Assembly (NCBI GenBank): GCA_964588695.1
Contig: CAZPQK010000001.1
Coordinates: 1 to 64,000 of the forward strand
Direction: 5' to 3'
From: CAZPQK01 sp964588695
GTDB lineage: Bacteria > Krumholzibacteriota > Krumholzibacteriia > WVZY01 > JAKEHA01
DNA length: 64,000 nucleotides
Within the stretch, counting starts at the first letter, position 1; each line of letters starts with the position of its first letter. The notes under the pieces are model-generated. The model had not been told where the DNA came from, searched no databases, and saw nothing but the letters and a program-made list of their open reading frames with translations. Made by a program: the position numbers and the translations under genes. This document shows positions 35,407 through 44,883 of the stretch, piece by piece.

Positions 35407-36641
35407 TAGTTCTCGGAACGATCGAGCCCTAATATGGCGTCGTAAACGCCCAGATACTTGCGCTTTTCGCGATCCCAGCGATAGGTTTCGTACACTTCGG
35501 TCGCGTTAAGCACGCGTTGCTGCATGTCTTCGGGGTGCGCGTAGACATAGCGAATCTTCTCCGCCAGGTCTTTAGCGTCACCGGGCTCAAAATAGATCAG
35601 CGAGTCGTCGGGAAAATAGGCCGCCACCGAGTCCAACCGCGACGCAATACACGGCCGACCAAGCGCGACATACTCGTACATCTTGTTGGTATGAACCAGA
35701 ACCGAATACGGATTGCGTTTGATGGGGACAATGGTTGCGTCAGCCGACATGATCTCTTCGATCATTTCTTCGAAGGAGACAAACCCCAAGTACTGGATGT
35801 TGTCCTCGGCGTTGTTCTTTCGCGCTATCTCTTCGACTTCGTCGAGGTAGCTACCCTTCCCCATAAAACGAAACTGAATCCCCGGTATGTCTTCTTTCAG
35901 CATCACCACGGCTTGGGCAATCAAATCGAACCCGTAGCGATGCTCGATCGCACCGTGGCAAAGTATGCGAAACACACCCTGGCGACGCTCTTCCTTCTTG
36001 ATCGCGTCGATCTTGGCTTGCAAGTGGGAATACTGTTCGAGTCGAAAGAACTGATCGTCGGGAACGTTAACGATGACGGTGATTTTGTTAACGTCGTTGC
36101 CTCGACGCCCCAGGTTGTCGCGCATTTCTCGCGTGACCGTTAGCGCGTGATCCACAAACGCTACACTCATGCGCTCGGCAACTTTGATCGCCCAAATGAT
36201 CCCGCCTCCGTACCAGCGCTGAAACATAGTGCCAAAAAGCTCGGGCATGGGTTCGTGGACGTGCATGACGACTTTTGCGCCCAACAGCTTCGGAATCAGG
36301 GTACAAAACACCAAATAGTCGGGCATCGTGTTAACCTGGATCGCCCGAAATCGGTGTTTACCGTGCAGCCGCAGTAACTTCCACCCGGCGAGCGCAAAAA
36401 ACGCGTTGTACTCCCACAGGTACCGGAGAATTTTCCCGCGCTGATGCCCCACCGGCAGCCGGTGAACGTGAACCTCTCCCGCCATCTCGTACGTTGCTTC
36501 GCCCTCATCGCGAAGGCAAATCACGTGCACCTGGTAACCGTCGGCCACCAACGCTTCGGCTTCACGCTTAACGTTAAGCTCGAAGGGATAAAAACTGTGC
36601 CTGACGATGCAGACACTTCCCCGCTTGGTCGTACTATTCAT
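35406..36641 (-). CDS. GT4-family glycosyltransferase
   Basis: 411 residues, GT-B fold. The N-terminal domain begins VCIVRHSFYPFELNVKREAEALVADGYQVHVI, with an acceptor region around LLGAKVVMHVHEPMPELF. The C-terminal domain has the donor-binding region FRILCHGAIEHRYGFDLIAQA and the conserved EYVALGRPCIAS segment with the GT4 glutamate preceding it. Donor and acceptor cannot be told from sequence. It is the last gene of a five-gene operon (41052 to 35406) and starts 14 bases after the previous stop. Confidence 0.9.
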   Translation of the reverse strand: MNSTTKRGSVCIVRHSFYPFELNVKREAEALVADGYQVHVICLRDEGEATYEMAGEVHVHRLPVGHQRGKILRYLWEYNAFFALAGWKLLRLHGKHRFRAIQVNTMPDYLVFCTLIPKLLGAKVVMHVHEPMPELFGTMFQRWYGGGIIWAIKVAERMSVAFVDHALTVTREMRDNLGRRGNDVNKITVIVNVPDDQFFRLEQYSHLQAKIDAIKKEERRQGVFRILCHGAIEHRYGFDLIAQAVVMLKEDIPGIQFRFMGKGSYLDEVEEIARKNNAEDNIQYLGFVSFEEMIEEIMSADATIVPIKRNPYSVLVHTNKMYEYVALGRPCIASRLDSVAAYFPDDSLIYFEPGDAKDLAEKIRYVYAHPEDMQQRVLNATEVYETYRWDREKRKYLGVYDAILGLDRSEN

Positions 36642-36655
36642 CGTTGTCCATTCGC

Positions 36656-37633
36656 TCAGTTGCGGGCAAGAACGGTCTGATACAGTTCGATTATTTTTGC
36701 TGCAGTGCGCTCCGGCGTGTACGCCATCATTCGTTCGCGGCTGGCAATCTGTCCCGCAGCCAGTGCTTCGGCGATCCCCTGAGCGAGATCACCAGGGCTG
36801 GCCGAACGCACCGAACATCCTTCCAGGCCGGCAACCACTCCTGCTACATCACCGACATCGGTACTCACCACCGGCGTCTCGCAGGCAAGTGCTTCGCGGA
36901 TGGTCACCGGTGACGCCTCGAATGCCGACGTCATTAGCACGACATCGGCGGCATTCATATATAACGGTACTTTCTCGTGCGGAACATCTTCGAGACTAAT
37001 CAGGGTTAGCGCTTTGCCCGAGTTGCGGTAGTGTTCCACAGCTTGCTGCGCTAGTTCAAAACGTTTTTCTACCCGTTTCCGCGTCGAAGGAAACAGTGCA
37101 ACCGGTCCCTCTGTGGCTATTCCCAGCTCGGTACGCGCAGCGCGTTGCTCGATGGGTCGAAACAGCTCTACGTTAATTGCGCTTGGCAGGGTAACGGCAT
37201 CGTCGCGACCCAACGCTATGCGCATCGCGTCGGCCACAACGATCAGGACATCCACCTTTTCCGCCAGTCGCTTCTTAAACGACTTCGAATACGCCAATCG
37301 CTTAAACCAACGATCCGCCCTCGCGGTTGCGGTCGCATCGACGACCTCGCCCTCGTGAAAGGTCCACACCACGGGAAGCCGTTTGTTCTTGGTCGCCGCC
37401 CACGCGCAGTACGAATGGTGGACGTGGACCAGGTCATATTTGTTTTCAGCCACGCGACGCCGAAACCCCGACAGCATTCCCAAATACGCAGCCTTGCTTT
37501 TTTTCCCGTTCACGAAATACACGTCGACATCAACACCGGCGGAGCGAAGGGCTTCCACATCCTGGCGCACGAAGGACCCATAAAAGGGCATCTCCGCGAA
37601 CGGATACATGTTGGTGAAAACCAGGACACGCAT
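36656..37633 (-). CDS. GT4-family glycosyltransferase (short)
   Basis: 325 residues, shorter than most GT4 enzymes. N-terminal MRVLVFTNMYPFAEMPFYGSFV and LVHVHHSYCAWAA, C-terminal donor domain with VALFPSTRKRVEKRFELAQ and the motif VVLMTSAFEASPVTIREALACETPVVSTDVGD, the classical GT4 E-x7-E pattern. The opening resembles enzymes that start from a fungal/bacterial glycan precursor (phrase 'FGSFV' type), but specificity is unknown. Thirteen bases follow the upstream stop, so it belongs to the same operon. Confidence 0.9.
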   Translation of the reverse strand: MRVLVFTNMYPFAEMPFYGSFVRQDVEALRSAGVDVDVYFVNGKKSKAAYLGMLSGFRRRVAENKYDLVHVHHSYCAWAATKNKRLPVVWTFHEGEVVDATATARADRWFKRLAYSKSFKKRLAEKVDVLIVVADAMRIALGRDDAVTLPSAINVELFRPIEQRAARTELGIATEGPVALFPSTRKRVEKRFELAQQAVEHYRNSGKALTLISLEDVPHEKVPLYMNAADVVLMTSAFEASPVTIREALACETPVVSTDVGDVAGVVAGLEGCSVRSASPGDLAQGIAEALAAGQIASRERMMAYTPERTAAKIIELYQTVLARN

Positions 37634-37646
37634 CTATCTGCGCCGT

Positions 37647-38684
37647 TTATTCGTGGTCATGATCGCTCTCACCCAATTGATCAATAAGCTGATCGGCCAC
37701 TCGACCCCAGTCAAAGTCCGTCATGTCGCGCACATCTCCAGGCGCTTGCTTGACCGCCGCGGCGGCCTCCAGCAACTCGGCTTCGCTTCGCCAATAGCGA
37801 AAATCGGGGCCTTCGGGAAAAAAGTCGCGCAAGCCGCCGAAAGGAGTCGCAAGTACTGGCAGTCCACTCGCCATTGCTTCCAGAACGCTTAGCGGAATCT
37901 CGACGCAACCGCTGGTGTCAAATGCCGGCCACACGAAGCAGTTGGCCAACGCGTACAGTTCGTGCGCGGGCACCGGTTCGCGTACGATCAGAACTCCGGA
38001 ATCTTCCAAGCTGCTCGCGAGATCCCGGTCGGCGGATGGATCGCCTTTGTCAGCAATCACTACTTTTGTGTTCTCGGCAACCAACCCGGTTAACGCTACG
38101 ACATTGCGGCAGAGATGCCCCGCGTACAAGTACACATAGTCGCCGTCGGCTACGCCGTACCGTTTACGAATCTCGGCGCGATCCAAGCTGGGTTGGCGAA
38201 AGTCTCCGGTATCGACACCAACCGGCAGCAACGCCGCATCAACGCCAAGGTCGGCAAGATAAACCCGTGATTTCATAGAGGGTACGAACACGCGATCCGG
38301 CGCCCAATGTGGAAGCACCTTTCGCCAAACGGGCGCGTGGCGCCGCGGAATTAGGGCAACCATCCCGACACGCGCGCGCGGAACCATTGTCATCAGACGG
38401 CGCGCCCTCAAAAAGCTAAGTGCCGTGGATGACGGCGACGGCACATAGATGACCAACTCGGGGTCAAAGTCGACAACTTGCTTTCGCACGGCCGGGTGGA
38501 CGAACAACTTCGACGAGGGAACGCGAACGCCCACTTGATTTGCATCTCTTGAGGCACGGCCGACGTAGATGCTCTGCACATTGTGATGACGTGCTAGTGC
38601 CCGCGCCAGCGATGCCGCCGTCTTCTTGACACCGTCATCCCACGAATCAGGAAGGTTCTCGGATATAACGACGACGCGGGCCAC
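37647..38684 (-). CDS. GT4-like glycosyltransferase
   Basis: 345 residues from a GTG start whose last base overlaps the upstream stop codon (TAGTG at 38684). GT-B fold: N-terminal VVVISENLPDSWDDGVKKTAASLARALARHHNVQ (divided here at the D-G-V-K-K motif), mid-domain linker YLYAGHLCRNVVALTGL, and C-terminal motif CVEIPLSVLEAMASGLPVLATPFGGLRDFF carrying both conserved glutamates of GT4. Specificity unknown. Confidence 0.87.
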   Translation of the reverse strand: MARVVVISENLPDSWDDGVKKTAASLARALARHHNVQSIYVGRASRDANQVGVRVPSSKLFVHPAVRKQVVDFDPELVIYVPSPSSTALSFLRARRLMTMVPRARVGMVALIPRRHAPVWRKVLPHWAPDRVFVPSMKSRVYLADLGVDAALLPVGVDTGDFRQPSLDRAEIRKRYGVADGDYVYLYAGHLCRNVVALTGLVAENTKVVIADKGDPSADRDLASSLEDSGVLIVREPVPAHELYALANCFVWPAFDTSGCVEIPLSVLEAMASGLPVLATPFGGLRDFFPEGPDFRYWRSEAELLEAAAAVKQAPGDVRDMTDFDWGRVADQLIDQLGESDHDHE

Positions 38685-39943
38685 TACGCTCCTCTAAACC
38701 GGTGCACAAAATCCCAAATGGTCAATGCATCGATATCACCGGTCACCGCCAACGCGCTATTGCGTGCTTCTGGCCAGGTTGCCACCCGAACCAAGGGCGC
38801 ACCGCTTTCGGCAATCGTTCGCAAGCATGCCCGCAACGTATCGACCCCTGCTCCGTCTACTTTGCCCAGATGTAACGTACATGCGTCTCGTCCGCACGCC
38901 TCCACGACGTACCCCATGTTGCGAAGCTGCTCGGTCGCGGCAGCGTTCGAATCGTCGGCGACGCCAATGACCGGCCGCCTCGTCGCCGCCATCGTAAACG
39001 TACCCGGCGGCTCCACCCACTCGCCAGCTCCATCACGAATCGTCGCGCGCGCCAAGTCCGGCCCGCCGAAAGTCACGTCGCAAACATCTCCACGCAGGGT
39101 AAATTCAAAGCTTGCGTTACGCCGCGCCCGCCACCAACGGGCGATCTCGTCGAGCGTGGCGATCCACACTTCCAGCTCGCGCGCGCGGGCCAGCATTTTT
39201 CGAAGCGGTGGAGTAAAGAAATCAATCCGCTCGGGATGAAGCTGCAGCGTAAACAGCTCCCCGCGTTCGTAACTTTGTTGCAGGATTGCCTCCCACATGT
39301 CGCCCAAGAAACTTGCGTCGTGCATGTACATTCGATCCAGCATGATCTCATCGTCGGGCAATGACACGGGAATCTCGACAAAGCCGTCGCGAAGATACGG
39401 AAGCACCACCAGCGAATCGGCTGGCTTAGGCTGGTAAAACCTGCGCCCTTTTTCGAATCCGTCGCGCTGGGTGTCGCTTAGCGGTTGGAGATCGATTACA
39501 TCCCACATTACTGTCTGGTTGCTGCTGTAAAAGAAATCATAGTCCGCAACCACACGCATGGTGTCTTCGTTCCAATGCAAATAAGGCGCACGAAATCCGG
39601 TGAACGGCACCTTATGTTTGTTGAACAACCCAATGGCGTCGCCCATATGGCGATGCTGCTGGTCGTAGCTCAGCGCCGACAGATCGACATGCGACCACGC
39701 GTGCACCGCCAGTTCGGCGCCGCGATCGACCAGCCGATGTGCGAAGCGCGGGTTGCGACTCATTGGCAATGCCGTAATCGGAAACGTGGGACGAATATCG
39801 AATTCGTCCAGAACATCCATGAAGCGTTCGAAACGCCCGCCCATGCGCTCGGGTCCGGAACCAAAGCGATTCACGATCTGAGCGGTACGCTTGACCAGAT
39901 TAACCGGCCCGCGCGAATCGAGAACGAACTTAAGAATACTCAC
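38684..39943 (-). CDS. NodB-type polysaccharide deacetylase with unusual C-terminal extension
   Basis: 419 residues. The NodB-like barrel at about 1-260 has the zinc HxxxH in VHAWSHVDL, a GFRAPYLHWN motif (MT3) and LQLHPERID (MT5). The first motif, normally TFDDG, reads VLDSRGP, with only one Asp. The final residues carry TGDIDALTIWDF, which resembles the missing first motif, so the catalytic Asp pair may be contributed from the far C-terminus or the tail is a second, truncated deacetylase-type unit. Substrate is probably an N-acetylated glycan made by the neighbouring glycosyltransferases. The ATG overlaps the upstream gene's stop by four bases. Confidence 0.8.
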   Translation of the reverse strand: MSILKFVLDSRGPVNLVKRTAQIVNRFGSGPERMGGRFERFMDVLDEFDIRPTFPITALPMSRNPRFAHRLVDRGAELAVHAWSHVDLSALSYDQQHRHMGDAIGLFNKHKVPFTGFRAPYLHWNEDTMRVVADYDFFYSSNQTVMWDVIDLQPLSDTQRDGFEKGRRFYQPKPADSLVVLPYLRDGFVEIPVSLPDDEIMLDRMYMHDASFLGDMWEAILQQSYERGELFTLQLHPERIDFFTPPLRKMLARARELEVWIATLDEIARWWRARRNASFEFTLRGDVCDVTFGGPDLARATIRDGAGEWVEPPGTFTMAATRRPVIGVADDSNAAATEQLRNMGYVVEACGRDACTLHLGKVDGAGVDTLRACLRTIAESGAPLVRVATWPEARNSALAVTGDIDALTIWDFVHRFRGA

Positions 39944-41052
39944 GACGCCTCTCCGACCGGTTGTGCCGACAATGACGCAAAATAATCCATATACTTTTGC
40001 GCCAATGTCGTCGCTGAGTACCGTTCATCGATTAGCGCCAGCGCTCTCGTAGACATAGCTTCGCGTTCTGCCGGGTTACTTAGCAAGGCGGCAACAGCAA
40101 CGGTCAGGTCAGACAACTCTCTGCACACTCTCCCAACCCGCTGACCTTCGATTAGGCCGTCGACATCGTTAAGTGACATCACCGGCACGCCACTTTTCCA
40201 AGCTTCCAAGTACGCGTTCGGAAAGCCTTCAACCTTCGATGTGTTTACCAGAACGGCAGCGCGCGAAAGGTATTCCGCGACCTCATCGTGAGGAATGCGG
40301 CCAGTGGCAATGAGATTTGGAATCGTCTGGGCCTCGGCCATAATTTTTTGGGCGTATTCCGGTTCTTTAGCCATCCCGCCGCCGATCATAACGAATCGCT
40401 CGTTGGGCAAAGCGCGCGCCAACGCCATAAACCGCTCTGGATCCTTTACTGCGCGCAGGGCTCCCACCCAAACAACAGAGCCGTCATGCGGCTGGCTTAC
40501 CTCCGTTCGCGGGACGACGGCGGTGGGAATGATTAACGGGTCGCGGCCCAAAAGTTCTCGACAATCCTGGGCCTGGCTTTCGTTCTGCACCACGATCCCG
40601 TGAGCGTTCTTTAAACCGTAGTAGAACAAACGACGATCGCGAACGTTGTCAATGCGCACGCGGTCGGGAGAAAAGTCTGTGTCGCTTCCCGCGTAATAGA
40701 CGAACCGCCGATCGCTGCGTCGCGCGTGCCATGCAACCAGCCCGGTAATCATGCCAGCGCAGTGCTGGAAGTAAACGTCGGCGTCGGAGCGCCGAAGCGC
40801 TGCCAGGATGCCGGTAAGTCGCGGATGAAAAAAACGGGTCCCGCGAATGCCCGCGACGGTCCGATATGCGTTCTCGCTGGCGTGCGGCAGTTTCATTTCG
40901 GGCTCCTGGTCGGCCACGACCAATACCACTTCGGCTCCAGCGTCACGGAATGCATCCGCCATTACCGCAGACTGCACCTCTGCACCGCCGTACTGTTTGC
41001 CGGTGGCGTGGTAATACGGGACTATATTTAACGAGACAATGCAGATTTTCAT
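39940..41052 (-). CDS. GT4-family glycosyltransferase, first gene of the glycan operon
   Basis: 370 residues. N-terminal MKICIVSLNIVPYYHATGKQ and YGGAEVQSAVMADAFRDAGAEV (the G-G-A-E motif of GT4). Donor domain with VVWVGALRAVKDPERFMALA and VNTSKVEGFPNAYLEAWKSGVPVMSL, which contains the EGFPNAYLEA consensus. It starts the operon that runs to 35406, divergent from a membrane protein 89 bases away. Confidence 0.9.
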   Translation of the reverse strand: MKICIVSLNIVPYYHATGKQYGGAEVQSAVMADAFRDAGAEVVLVVADQEPEMKLPHASENAYRTVAGIRGTRFFHPRLTGILAALRRSDADVYFQHCAGMITGLVAWHARRSDRRFVYYAGSDTDFSPDRVRIDNVRDRRLFYYGLKNAHGIVVQNESQAQDCRELLGRDPLIIPTAVVPRTEVSQPHDGSVVWVGALRAVKDPERFMALARALPNERFVMIGGGMAKEPEYAQKIMAEAQTIPNLIATGRIPHDEVAEYLSRAAVLVNTSKVEGFPNAYLEAWKSGVPVMSLNDVDGLIEGQRVGRVCRELSDLTVAVAALLSNPAEREAMSTRALALIDERYSATTLAQKYMDYFASLSAQPVGEAS

Positions 41053-41141
41053 GCGGGTGGTACTGCCTGGTGGATGCGTTTTATGATTCTATCATATCGC
41101 CACATCTGCTATAAACACAAAAAGTTAGCGCGTTCGAGGAC
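41053..41141. promoter_or_regulatory. Divergent promoter region of the glycan locus
   Basis: The 89-base gap between divergent genes is AT-rich for this window. It holds a TATAAA (41110-41115) in plus orientation, 27 bases before the ATG at 41142. On the minus strand a TAGAAT (41091-41086) lies 34 bases before the ATG at 41052. Both fit as -10 boxes, but neither has a good -35. Confidence 0.35.
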
Positions 41142-43721
41142 ATGACTTCGCGCTATCCCGAGGAACTTTGGACCGCAATCGTCAGCCATAAGAAAGGTGT
41201 TTTGAGTCACCCAGATTCCCGATACCGCCCCCTTCGGCTTCTCGCTTTGGCCGCCCTGGGGTTAGCTTTTCTTGGCGCGCGGGCTTTGGCGCTGAGTCCG
41301 TGGCTCACCATTCCCATGGGCGTGCTAGCAACGGTCGGCGTCCCCGGTTGGTTTCTTGCCAACTGGCGATTGGGCACCCGTGATCACGACCTCATCTATC
41401 GCCTGGCTGTCGCCGCGTTGTGGGGGTTGGGGTTTGCGCTCACGGTGGCTGTTCTGTCAGCAACGATGTCCCTGCCCGTGTCGTGGGGTGTTGCCGGAGC
41501 CGTGGTTGGCGGTATCGCCTTCGCCGAGCGATCGGAAAGACGTCGCCGCGGCGAGACTCGACCAACCGAATCCGCGAGACCCCACTCGCAGAAGTTGTGG
41601 CAACGAGCAGCGATGGTCGTCGTCGTTGCTGGCACGCTGGCGAGCGGAATGTGGGGGCCACCGCTGGACGCAACCAAAGACACAATCGACCATGTTGCAT
41701 TCGTACGAGAAATCGTAAACACAAACCAATCTTTTCCCACTACGTCGTTCTATCAAGACCCGGGCACGAACGGCCGGGACATTCGCAAAGCGTACCTTCA
41801 CACCGTTTACGCCTGGTGGATGCCAGCCAACCCTGCTTCAGTCCCCTACGGCGCCAAACCCTGGGCGGCGGTGGCCACGCTACTCTGGCTGCTGCTGGCG
41901 TACGGGGCGGCATACCGGACCACTCGCTGTAGTGGCACCTCGGCACTGACGCTGATCATTTTTGTCGCCGTGCTGGCGGGTGGCTTAACGACACCAACGC
42001 TTCGTGGTGCGCTGTTTCCCAATCGCTTGGGAATTCCGCTGCTCGTGTGGCTGGGTGTTCACGGGTTACACCTGCTTAAACTCTTGCCTCAAGCCGATGA
42101 CGTCTGGGCCGCTCCGCGATGGTGGGAGTTAGGCGCCCTGGCCGCGTTGGCATCTGCCATACACGTGCAGTTTGGCGTATTGGCCGGTTTTGTCGCACTG
42201 ACGGTAGTCCTCACTGGACTCGTGTCGCGACCTCGAGTTCGCCCGTCCTTGATGGCGGCAACGGTAGCAATCGTGGCGGGGGCGACTATGCCAATCGTCC
42301 TGCTGCGGTACTTAACCGCGCCCCACGCCAGCGATTTACACCGACGCTTGCAGGACGTCGTGTTTGTCGGAAATGGATTCGTGGTCAACCCGCTACGAAT
42401 CTTAAGCGAATGGCATGTGGTCGGGCTGTTCGCAGCGCTAACCACGGTCGTGTGGTGGTGGCGACGACGCGGCGACACACCAGCAATCATTCGTTACGGA
42501 GCCATTACGGCAACTCTGGTGGTGTTCGTCCAGTTTAATCCGCTGGTGTTGCCGTTGGCCTACGACGCCATCTCGTACATTTCGTTCCGACTGTCCCTAG
42601 CATGGCCGGCGGCGCTGATCTCGGCGATCATTTTACGCAGTTTGCCTTCGCTACCATCTGTCGTGCCGGCCCGGCGCGCGTGGACAGTCGTCTTTGTGGC
42701 TTTGCTGATGACCGCTGGAGCGCGTAGCGTTCAAACCGATGTCGCAGTTGCGCAGCGCACAACCGACGAACACGAACGCAGTTATCGCACGTGGCAAAAC
42801 GCCGTCGACTGGATCAACGCCAACCTTGCCGACACCACCGTGGTGGCGGCGGATCCCATCACCGCCTACGCGCTGTCGGCGGTAACCCGACTGGAAGTAT
42901 TGTGTACGCTCGACCAGCATGCGCCCACCAACGACTCGCAGGTCGAAACCCGACTGGAACTCGCGCGCCAAATCGTGTGGCCGTCAACACCTCCCTCCGC
43001 ACGTACGCGCGCCATCGCGGCCTCTTCGCGATTCGGCGGTGTTGACGCCATCGTCATTAACGCGCGAACGCCCGACGACATCGTGCCTGAGGCCTGGCCG
43101 TGGTCAACGGAACTCGCACTGATGAGCCGGGAAGCCCTCATCGCCGGCGGCTTTCGCGAGCTTGCGACGATTGACGGTGTCTCCATCTTCTCGGTTACGT
43201 CGTCTGCCGCCGACGCGGCGCCGGTGTTCGCTAGCTTAAACGAGTTTCAGGGAGACCAGGTGCTTGACGCTACGGCGGGTACCGCGATTCTACATTCGGT
43301 ACGACTAAACAAGACGGTGGCAAAGCGCGGAGAGATGTTACAAGTAAGGTCCGTGTGGTCGCAAAACCCCGACAATAGCTATAGCGATTTATTGAGCCTG
43401 CGACTGGATCATGCCTCGCCCAGCCTGGTCGTTCCCGCACAGCCGTTTCCCAAGTTGTCGCGCAAGCTCACCGAAAGAGTCAAACGCGAACTCTACCGAT
43501 ACCGGGTTGACCAACGCTTCGACGCTACCGAGTTTGCGAATAAGAAGTTTTTGGGAGACGAACTAAGCTTTACAGTTCCGACCAATCTGGCGCCGGGCGA
43601 ATACGAGCTTCGGTTGCTTCGTCACCGAAAGTCCTCAATTCCGAACCATCAGCTGCGAGATTTTTTCTACGACGACGATAGTTATCACGGAACGCTCGCC
43701 GCAACGCTAGTGGTGGAGTAG
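41142..43721 (+). CDS. Multi-pass membrane protein, probable GT-C-type glycan enzyme
   Basis: 859 residues. Hydrophobic helices dominate residues 30-530 (about 12), and the last ~330 residues are soluble, with a final beta-sandwich part (about 700-859). After the first helices a polar loop contains DATKDTIDHVAFVREIV, acidic residues placed as in the first loop of GT-C glycosyltransferases. The soluble part begins with SYRTWQNAVDWINANLADTTVVAADP, as often seen after the helices of dolichol-phosphate-mannose-type transferases. The family is not certain. Its position back to back with the glycosyltransferase operon supports a role in surface glycan synthesis or transfer. Confidence 0.65.
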   Translation: MTSRYPEELWTAIVSHKKGVLSHPDSRYRPLRLLALAALGLAFLGARALALSPWLTIPMGVLATVGVPGWFLANWRLGTRDHDLIYRLAVAALWGLGFALTVAVLSATMSLPVSWGVAGAVVGGIAFAERSERRRRGETRPTESARPHSQKLWQRAAMVVVVAGTLASGMWGPPLDATKDTIDHVAFVREIVNTNQSFPTTSFYQDPGTNGRDIRKAYLHTVYAWWMPANPASVPYGAKPWAAVATLLWLLLAYGAAYRTTRCSGTSALTLIIFVAVLAGGLTTPTLRGALFPNRLGIPLLVWLGVHGLHLLKLLPQADDVWAAPRWWELGALAALASAIHVQFGVLAGFVALTVVLTGLVSRPRVRPSLMAATVAIVAGATMPIVLLRYLTAPHASDLHRRLQDVVFVGNGFVVNPLRILSEWHVVGLFAALTTVVWWWRRRGDTPAIIRYGAITATLVVFVQFNPLVLPLAYDAISYISFRLSLAWPAALISAIILRSLPSLPSVVPARRAWTVVFVALLMTAGARSVQTDVAVAQRTTDEHERSYRTWQNAVDWINANLADTTVVAADPITAYALSAVTRLEVLCTLDQHAPTNDSQVETRLELARQIVWPSTPPSARTRAIAASSRFGGVDAIVINARTPDDIVPEAWPWSTELALMSREALIAGGFRELATIDGVSIFSVTSSAADAAPVFASLNEFQGDQVLDATAGTAILHSVRLNKTVAKRGEMLQVRSVWSQNPDNSYSDLLSLRLDHASPSLVVPAQPFPKLSRKLTERVKRELYRYRVDQRFDATEFANKKFLGDELSFTVPTNLAPGEYELRLLRHRKSSIPNHQLRDFFYDDDSYHGTLAATLVVE

Positions 43722-43770
43722 TTGCGCGCCACTGGTATCGTCGTTACTATTGTCAAAACAGGGAGCCTAC

Positions 43771-44136
43771 ATGTCAACGCAACCATCCAAACAACTGGAA
43801 ACGTTTCCTAATCCACGCACCGATCGCGACTACGTCATCAGTTTTGATTGCCCGGAGTTCACCTGCATTTGCCCCAAAACTGGGCAACCCGACTTTGCCA
43901 CGATAAAAATTCGGTACGTGCCCGGCGACTTGTGCGTCGAACTAAAATCGCTGAAGCTATATCTGTGGTCGTATCGGGATGAGGGGGCGTTCCACGAAGC
44001 GGTAACCAATCAAATCACCGACGATCTGGTGGACGCGTGCCAGCCCCGCTTTATCGAAGTGGTAGGAGACTTCTACGTGCGTGGCGGCATCCACACGGTG
44101 GTTACCGTGCAGCGTGGAGACAAAGCGCTGGCCTAG
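43771..44136 (+). CDS. queF: 7-cyano-7-deazaguanine (preQ0) reductase QueF, type I
   Basis: 121 residues from ATG 43771 (GGGAG five bases upstream). The frame is open to 43750, but the later start has the ribosome site and the normal length. Converts preQ0 to preQ1 with NADPH in queuosine synthesis. Catalytic Cys in FTCICPKTGQPD, QueF motif ELKSLKLYLWSYRDEG. Single-domain, YkvM-type size. The stop TAG overlaps the sdhB stop on the other strand (CTAG, 44133-44136). Confidence 0.95.
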   Translation: MSTQPSKQLETFPNPRTDRDYVISFDCPEFTCICPKTGQPDFATIKIRYVPGDLCVELKSLKLYLWSYRDEGAFHEAVTNQITDDLVDACQPRFIEVVGDFYVRGGIHTVVTVQRGDKALA

Positions 44137-44876
44137 TCCTTGACCGAAGCCGCAATGAAGTCCGAGTTCAACTGCGCGATGCAGTCCAGACTGATTTCTT
44201 TAGGGCACGCCATGGTGCACTCGCCGTAGTTGGTGCACCCACCGAAACCCTCTTCTTCCATTTGCAGAACCATGCCTTGAACCCGCGAGTTGCGTTCGGC
44301 CTGCCCCTGCGGCAGCTTGCCCAAGTGCGTAACCTTCGCGGAGGTAAACAACATCGCGGACGCGTTGGGGCAAGCGGCCACACAAGCCCCGCATCCGATA
44401 CAAGTCGCGGCATCGAATGCCGCGTCGGCGTCGTGCTTTCCGACCGGCATAGCGTTACCGTCGGGAGCGCTGCCGGTCGACGCGGTGATGTAGCCACCGG
44501 CCTGGATAATACGATCCAACGACGAACGATCGACGATCAAGTCCTTAACCACTGGAAAGGCTTTCGCCCGCCAGGGCTCAATAGTTATGGTCTCGCCATC
44601 GCGAAACTCGCGCATGTGCAATTGACACGCAGTCACTGCTTTTTTCTCGCCATGCGCGTATCCGTTGACCATCACGCCGCAACTCCCGCATATTCCCTCG
44701 CGGCAATCGTGGTCAAAGGCGACGGGCTCCTCACCTTTTTCAATCAGCGTTTCGTTGAGCTGGTCTAGCATTTCCAAAAACGAAGAGTGGTCGCTGATGT
44801 TTTCAACCGTGTACGTCGCAAACTTTCCACGATCGAATTGATCCTTTTGTCGCCAGATTCGAAGCTGGAACTTCAT
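44133..44876 (-). CDS. sdhB: Succinate dehydrogenase/fumarate reductase iron-sulfur subunit
   Basis: 247 residues from ATG 44876, preceded by AGGAGAG and seven bases after the sdhA stop. Upstream in-frame starts would lie inside sdhA. Three clusters are visible: 2Fe-2S (CREGICGSCGVMVNG plus a later Cys), 4Fe-4S (CIGCGACVAACP) and 3Fe-4S (CTNYGECTMACP). Transfers electrons from the flavoprotein to the membrane quinone site. Third gene of sdhCAB. Confidence 0.95.
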   Translation of the reverse strand: MKFQLRIWRQKDQFDRGKFATYTVENISDHSSFLEMLDQLNETLIEKGEEPVAFDHDCREGICGSCGVMVNGYAHGEKKAVTACQLHMREFRDGETITIEPWRAKAFPVVKDLIVDRSSLDRIIQAGGYITASTGSAPDGNAMPVGKHDADAAFDAATCIGCGACVAACPNASAMLFTSAKVTHLGKLPQGQAERNSRVQGMVLQMEEEGFGGCTNYGECTMACPKEISLDCIAQLNSDFIAASVKD

Positions 44877-44883
44877 CGCTCTC

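Noticed and set aside
43722..43770. Possible preQ1 riboswitch before queF
   Set aside because: The leader is too short and lacks the C-rich stem-loop and A-rich tail of known preQ1 aptamers.
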